24,852 nt of DNA, from positions 1 through 24,852 of the IMG/VR virus record IMGVR_UViG_3300002144_000053. One strand, 5' to 3'. Position 1 is the stretch's first letter, and the number at the start of each line of letters is the position of its first letter. The notes under the pieces are model-generated. The model was not told the origin of the DNA and did not search any database. It saw only the letters and a program-made list of their open reading frames with translations. A program made the position numbers and the translations under genes. The stretch is from a virus. Shown piece after piece: positions 20,536-24,852 of this stretch.

Positions 20536-23145
20536 ATGGATTTTAAAAACATACTCAATCAATTAGACAGCATCAACGTTGTTGAAGCTCCTAAACGTAG
20601 ACCTGTAAGCCCCTCAGGAGCTCCTAAGCAGCCTTTAAACGAATCTGTTGCTGTTGCTACAAAATCACCAAGACCATCATTGCGAGACGTGTTCAACACT
20701 CTTTTAGAAAATGATATCACAATGGAGCCTGCAAAGCCAGGAGCCATGGCAATCAAGTCAGGCGATAATGTTATCGGAACCGCACACACTCCTCAAGCCG
20801 CTAATCAAATGAAACAAGCGATTGATAAAGGTGAAATCACAATGGGTGCAGAAGAAATACAAGAAGCCGAAGATTGGATTGATGGAGCAGTTAAGAAGCC
20901 AGGCGCTTTCAAAGCACAAGCAGAAAGAGCAGGAATGTCTACAGCGGCATTTGCTAAACACGTCTTAGCACACAAAGCCAAGTTCAATGCTAAAACAGAA
21001 AAAAGAGCAAACCTTGCTCAAACATTTAGCAAGATGGATGAAGCCAAGTCTCCATCTCAACTAATGAGAGACAAAGCAAAAGCAGACGTAAAACGTGATG
21101 ATAAAGCAGAAAAAGCAGGCAAAGAAGTCGCTAAAGATGCTAAGTATGATGGACGTAAACACCCAGGTAAAGATGGTAAAGAAGTTGCTAAAGACATTGA
21201 ATATGATGAATGGAAAGAAAAGAAGCTACCAAGCATTTCACGTATCAAAAAAATGTGTAAAGATGGACTTAACCAAACTGAAATTTTAAAACTGCACTCT
21301 ATGTGCGACAAACCGAAACTAAAAGATATGATTAAAAAATGCAAAACAAATTTAAAAGAAGGTGTTGACCACATTCTTAAAGCGGCTAAGCACATGGGTA
21401 AATCTCATGGTCTATGTAAAGGCGGATATGCGTGTCCACACGAAACAGGTTCTGAAGGCCATAGAGCATACCACGAAGGCTACAAAGAAGGCCTAGACGA
21501 GTGTATGGGGATTCGTAACGAACCCGTTCTTGGAATGGTAGACGAAACTGAAGGCAAAGTAGTAGACACTATGGCATCATACGGTGCGATGGGTGAAGAC
21601 GAAACTTACGAAGGCAATGCTTTCACTGGTGCTCTTGCAAGTACTGCAAAAGGAGACACTTTCAAAGTAGGTGGAAACACTTACAAAGATACTTCTTCCT
21701 TAGAAGAAGCAAACAAAGATGCTGGTGATTACGACAAGTACGATTGGAATGCATCTACAAAAGCTGACAGAACAGATGAATGGGCTTTTGAATCTTTAGA
21801 AGCAGAACTAGAGTCTCTTTTAAACGAAGATAAAGTAGAAGAAGGTGTTAATATTTCTGTATCTTCAGGTCAAGACAATCAACCAGATTCAGTCTCAGTT
21901 AACGCAACTGACGATGAAGCATCAAAATTAATTCAATTTGTTAAATCAGTAGGTCTAGGTATCTACGGTGATGAAGAAGTTGAAGCCGAAGTTGTAGAGC
22001 CAGGCGAAGTATCATTCTATGGTTCAGAAGCTCCATCAGAAGAGCCTCAAGGTTCACATGATGACATGCTCAAGTTAATGGGTATTGTTGATATGGGTGA
22101 TGAAGGTGAAGAAGATTATGCTGACGAAGAAACTACTGGTTCACATGACGAACATTTACCAGTCGTAATTGATGCAGATTCAGAAGAAGAAATGTGCGAA
22201 GCATGTGGAACAAAAATGACTACTGAAGGTTGTGGTTGTTCTAAGACTGACGAAGGCGCACAATACGGCCCAGACGATGGTTCACACAATTCAATAAACG
22301 ACAGAGACGGCAATGACGCAACTAACGCGGCATTAGCATCACAAGAAGCCGGAACACCTCAACTTGTAAAAGAGAAGCATGAGTCAGAAGCAGAAGAAGA
22401 CGATCATGCAGAAGAAGCAGGCGAACGTTATCATAGCGAAAAAGTCAAAGACGAAGACGAATATGATGATAAAGAAGACAAAAGTAAATACAGTGACGAT
22501 TGGAAGCGACTTCAGAAAGAGCATCCTGCAATGGGCAACAAGTCTGATTGGAGCAAGACTGACGAAGATAGTCATCTAAAAGAAATGATGTCTATGCTTT
22601 CAGAAGTTGGTTCAGAAGCATCAGAAGAGCCTACACAGCCTCTTTCACAGCACGATGATGACAACTTAACAACAGAAGGCGCAGAAGACGCTCCTGCTGA
22701 TGACTTAGATGGATCAGTAGAGCCTGTAACTGAAACTCAAACTGAAGATCAAAAAGAATTCGCAGTAGCAGAATCTGAAGAAAATGACTTAGAAGAAGGT
22801 AAGATACCCGCAGGTCTAAAAGCATACCAAGATAAAAAGAAAGGTAAGAAAGACGATTCTGAGAAAGATGTTAAAGAAGAAGAAGAAGAACTTACTGAAT
22901 GGGCCAACGATGCTGGTAAGAAAGGCACAGACACTTCATTCGAGCAAGACATCGACTTTATGACTAAAGTAATCTCAGGTGGACTTAACAAGCAGAAATC
23001 AACAGGTCAAACAACTATTCCAGTTATTGCAGGTCAAAATGATCGCACTGGCTACAATGGTGCTGACTTAGTTAAAGAAGGCTCTGTTATGTCACACGAT
23101 GGACTAGCAAATTTAATGAATAGACTTGATTATCTTAGTAAGTAA
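20536..23145 (+). CDS. Large acidic low-complexity protein, possible prohead core or internal protein
   Basis: 869 residues, with AAAGGAAA before the ATG. The N-terminal third is Lys/Ala-rich (DKAKADVKRDDKAEKAGKEV around 179-198) with two partial repeats of GKEVAKD (195-201, 214-220). A Cys/His-rich patch follows (C294, C300, H302, H309, H313, C323). Residues 434-476 form a small folded-looking unit (EEGVNISVSSG, DSVSVNATDDEASKLIQFVKS abridged). The rest is dense in Glu/Asp, with the cluster C554-x-x-C557 and C566-x-C568. A short N-terminal leader ending NVVE-A, or LLE-N at 56-59, resembles prohead-protease sites only loosely. High acidity suits a T4 gp67/gp22-like core component, a scaffold for cleavage, or a packaged protein. 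No T4 homologue is recognised. Confidence 0.7.
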   Translation: MDFKNILNQLDSINVVEAPKRRPVSPSGAPKQPLNESVAVATKSPRPSLRDVFNTLLENDITMEPAKPGAMAIKSGDNVIGTAHTPQAANQMKQAIDKGEITMGAEEIQEAEDWIDGAVKKPGAFKAQAERAGMSTAAFAKHVLAHKAKFNAKTEKRANLAQTFSKMDEAKSPSQLMRDKAKADVKRDDKAEKAGKEVAKDAKYDGRKHPGKDGKEVAKDIEYDEWKEKKLPSISRIKKMCKDGLNQTEILKLHSMCDKPKLKDMIKKCKTNLKEGVDHILKAAKHMGKSHGLCKGGYACPHETGSEGHRAYHEGYKEGLDECMGIRNEPVLGMVDETEGKVVDTMASYGAMGEDETYEGNAFTGALASTAKGDTFKVGGNTYKDTSSLEEANKDAGDYDKYDWNASTKADRTDEWAFESLEAELESLLNEDKVEEGVNISVSSGQDNQPDSVSVNATDDEASKLIQFVKSVGLGIYGDEEVEAEVVEPGEVSFYGSEAPSEEPQGSHDDMLKLMGIVDMGDEGEEDYADEETTGSHDEHLPVVIDADSEEEMCEACGTKMTTEGCGCSKTDEGAQYGPDDGSHNSINDRDGNDATNAALASQEAGTPQLVKEKHESEAEEDDHAEEAGERYHSEKVKDEDEYDDKEDKSKYSDDWKRLQKEHPAMGNKSDWSKTDEDSHLKEMMSMLSEVGSEASEEPTQPLSQHDDDNLTTEGAEDAPADDLDGSVEPVTETQTEDQKEFAVAESEENDLEEGKIPAGLKAYQDKKKGKKDDSEKDVKEEEEELTEWANDAGKKGTDTSFEQDIDFMTKVISGGLNKQKSTGQTTIPVIAGQNDRTGYNGADLVKEGSVMSHDGLANLMNRLDYLSK

Positions 23146-23171
23146 ATAATAAGAAACTCGTTTTAATATTT

Positions 23172-23200
23172 AAATACCCGGCTAAGTCGGGTATTTTTTT
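23172..23200 (+). terminator. Rho-independent terminator after the acidic protein gene
   Basis: A 9-bp perfect stem (AAATACCCG 23172-23180 with CGGGTATTT 23188-23196), a 7-base loop and a continuous T tract to 23200. It ends the 17459-23145 unit. Confidence 0.9.
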
Positions 23201-23224
23201 GGATAGTCATTACAATTTACAAAC

Positions 23225-23232
23225 GATAAATA
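23225..23232 (+). promoter_or_regulatory. Late promoter box GATAAATA before the tail-fibre gene
   Basis: GATAAATA, CTACT, then A at 23238. The 17-base leader carries AGGAAAG before the ATG at 23255. Confidence 0.78.
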
Positions 23233-23254
23233 CTACTATTAGGAAAGACTTGTT

Positions 23255-24852
23255 ATGGCACAAAGAAATATTGACTTCGGAGCATTCCCAGACGATCCAA
23301 ATGCGGACGCTATACGCTCGGCATTTGAAAAAGTACAGTTAAATTTTACAGAAGTATTTGCTGGCCTAGGCGACCAAGCAGTAGTCTCGGTCAATAAAAC
23401 AGCAGGCGCCGGAATATCAGTAAACCAACCAACTGGTAACGTTGTCATTACAAATAAAATGGCATGTGTGACAGTTCAATCAACCTCACTGGATTTAGGT
23501 TTAAATGCGTCCGATTCATTATCTCAAGTAGTATTGACGAGTGCGTCACAATCAGTCTTTATTGACCTACCTGCAAACATTACTACTGGATTACATAATT
23601 TATCGTTAACAGGCAATTTAATTGCACAAAACATAGTATCAAATGCAAACTTAACTACTGCAAATCTAGTAGTATCAAGTTCTGCTAATTTTTCAACTGT
23701 TCCTCTTACTGTACTATCATTAACTTCTACTGGCAACATTTCAGGCGGTAATTTAACTGTAAATACTGGCAATATTTCAGGCGGTACTGTAATTGTCACT
23801 AATGTTTATGCAAACTCTGGCGTAGTCAAGGGAGCAACTTTAAGTGGTAGTCTTACCACTGCGGCGCAACCAAATATTACATCTACTGGTACATTAACTT
23901 CATTAGCAGTAACTGCTAACGTTACTGCCGGAAATATCAATGCTACAGGTGGTAACTTTACATACGTTAAGGGTAATGGAGCTAATTTAACTGCTCTTAC
24001 TGGTGCTAATGTTACTGGTACAGTTGCTTTAGCAACCAAAGCAGGTACTGTTACAACTGCCGCCCAACCAAACATCACAAGTGTCGGGACATTAACAACA
24101 TTAAATGTTACAGGCAACGTTTCTGGTGCAGGCGGTATCTTTACATACGTTAACGGCAATGGTGCTAATCTATCTTCACTTACTGGAGCAAACGTCACAG
24201 GCGCAGTTCCTTTCGCAACTACAGCAAACGCAGTAGCAGGTGCAAACGTATCAGGTACAGTTGCTTTAGCAACCAAAGCAGGTACAGTAACAACTAATGC
24301 ACAACCAAATATCACATCTGTCGGCATTCTAACTGGACTAGGTGTTAATGGAACAATTACTGCTTCAGCGATTACAGCAAACACAGGGGTGTTTACAGGT
24401 AACGGATCTGGATTATCATCATTAACAGGTGCCAACGTAACAGGCGCTGTTTCCTTCGCTACAACAGCAAATGCAGTAGCCGGAGCCAATGTCTCTGGTA
24501 CAGTTGCTTTTGCTACAACTGCTAATGCAGTAGCCGGAGCAAATGTAAGTGGAACAGTCGCATTAGCAACAAGTGCAACAAGTGCAAACTCAGTCGCAGG
24601 TGCTAATGTATCTGGTACTGTAGCAAGTGCGACTTTAGCAACATACGCAACAACTGCAAACTCAGTCGCAGGTGCAAACGTATCAGGTGCAGTAAGTTTC
24701 GCATCAACTGCAAACGCAGTAGCAGGTGCTAATGTCAGTGGTACTGTTGCTTCAGCAACAAGTGCCGCAAGTGCAAACTCAGTCGCAGGTGCAAACGTAT
24801 CAGGTGCAGTTGCATTAGCAACATTTGCAGGTACAGCAAACGCAGTAGCAGG
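23255..24852 (+). CDS. Repetitive tail-fibre-like structural protein (3' end outside window)
   Basis: The frame is open for 532 codons to the window edge; start set by AGGAAAG and the late promoter. The N-terminus MAQRNIDFGAFPDDPNADAI with AFEKVQLNFTEVF is the usual virion-attachment start of marine myovirus fibre proteins. From about residue 190 the chain is built of repeats: QPNITSxGxL units near 23866, 24067 and 24302, FTYVxGNGANL units, and short ANxVAGANVSGxV units towards the end. Composition is almost only Ala, Val, Thr, Ser, Gly, Asn, Leu, as in trimeric beta-fibres. It should project from the baseplate and contact the host. The tip lies outside the window. The long minus-strand frame opposite it is a composition shadow. 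Confidence 0.85.
   Translation, partial: MAQRNIDFGAFPDDPNADAIRSAFEKVQLNFTEVFAGLGDQAVVSVNKTAGAGISVNQPTGNVVITNKMACVTVQSTSLDLGLNASDSLSQVVLTSASQSVFIDLPANITTGLHNLSLTGNLIAQNIVSNANLTTANLVVSSSANFSTVPLTVLSLTSTGNISGGNLTVNTGNISGGTVIVTNVYANSGVVKGATLSGSLTTAAQPNITSTGTLTSLAVTANVTAGNINATGGNFTYVKGNGANLTALTGANVTGTVALATKAGTVTTAAQPNITSVGTLTTLNVTGNVSGAGGIFTYVNGNGANLSSLTGANVTGAVPFATTANAVAGANVSGTVALATKAGTVTTNAQPNITSVGILTGLGVNGTITASAITANTGVFTGNGSGLSSLTGANVTGAVSFATTANAVAGANVSGTVAFATTANAVAGANVSGTVALATSATSANSVAGANVSGTVASATLATYATTANSVAGANVSGAVSFASTANAVAGANVSGTVASATSAASANSVAGANVSGAVALATFAGTANAVA
24224..24852 (+). repeat. In-frame ANxVAGANVSG coding repeats in the fibre gene
   Basis: The unit GCxAAxxCAGTxGCxGGxGC starts at 24224, 24467, 24521, 24584, 24656, 24710, 24773 and 24836. 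After the first gap of 243 bases, spacings are 54, 63, 72, 54, 63 and 63 bases: 18, 21 or 24 residues, always steps of three residues. The tract continues past the window. Confidence 0.9.

Noticed and set aside
23806-24489. Long minus-strand frame (227 codons) opposite the fibre gene
   Set aside because: It is a mirror of the repetitive Ala/Val/Thr coding on the plus strand, has no ribosome site, and the plus frame has a promoter, ribosome site and known fibre N-terminus.
24224-24852. CRISPR-like regular repeats
   Set aside because: The repeats are in frame, degenerate at third positions and encode a fibre motif; there are no unique spacers.

Overview
The window is AT-rich and reads as part of the virion-assembly region of a T4-like (Straboviridae-related) tailed phage, most likely an uncultured marine myovirus of the kind found in pelagic bacteria. 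This rests on recognisable homologues of T4 gp13, gp14, gp15 (neck and tail completion), gp18 (sheath), gp19 (tube), gp4 (head completion) and gp1 (dNMP kinase), plus a probable gp16 (small terminase). Late-promoter boxes of the T4 type (GATAAATA) recur throughout. The host cannot be read from the sequence.

Layout. 1-2804 (+): the C-terminus of a fibre-like structural protein, a hypothetical protein (possibly 2OG-Fe(II) oxygenase-like), a modular virion protein and a small coiled-coil/one-TM protein, ending at a UUCG hairpin terminator. 2847-6622 (-): Nudix hydrolase, gp15 and gp14. 6745-12582 (+): a conserved unknown, gp13, then a tandem duplication (period 1914-1916 bp) of [gp13 3' end, glycosyltransferase-like gene, dNMP kinase gene]. 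The duplication leaves one broken kinase and one orphan gp13 tail. 12565-12915 (-): a zinc-binding HNH-like protein. 13040-17372 (+): a very large sheath protein and the tail tube, each followed by a hairpin. 17497-23145 (+): a tube-like protein, a small unknown, gp4, a gp16-like protein, a protein with a T4-type capsid-targeting N-terminus, and an 869-residue acidic protein ending at a terminator. 23255 to the end (+): an open-ended repetitive tail-fibre gene. No stretch longer than 300 bases lacks a gene; the longest gaps (about 120-135 bases) hold promoters, terminators and small upstream ORFs.

Regulation. Eleven boxes fit [GAT]ATAAATA or a close variant, mostly followed by NNNNT and then A. 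If T4 spacing holds, that A is +1. At four genes lacking a clear Shine-Dalgarno (gp14, Nudix, HNH-like, gp16-like) the A is the first base of the ATG, predicting leaderless late mRNAs. The gp18 box does the same for a 20-codon upstream ORF that overlaps the gp18 start. The dNMP kinase instead has a near-consensus sigma70 promoter (TTGACT-17-TATAAT), duplicated with it, which fits early expression by host polymerase inside a late region.

Functionally the genes build the neck, tail and filled head. Several structural proteins are about twice the size of their T4 counterparts because they carry inserted surface-type modules, some shared between genes. The most notable points are the leaderless-promoter pattern, the mosaic tandem duplication (real, or an assembly chimera), the two upstream mini-ORFs and the candidate internal head protein.
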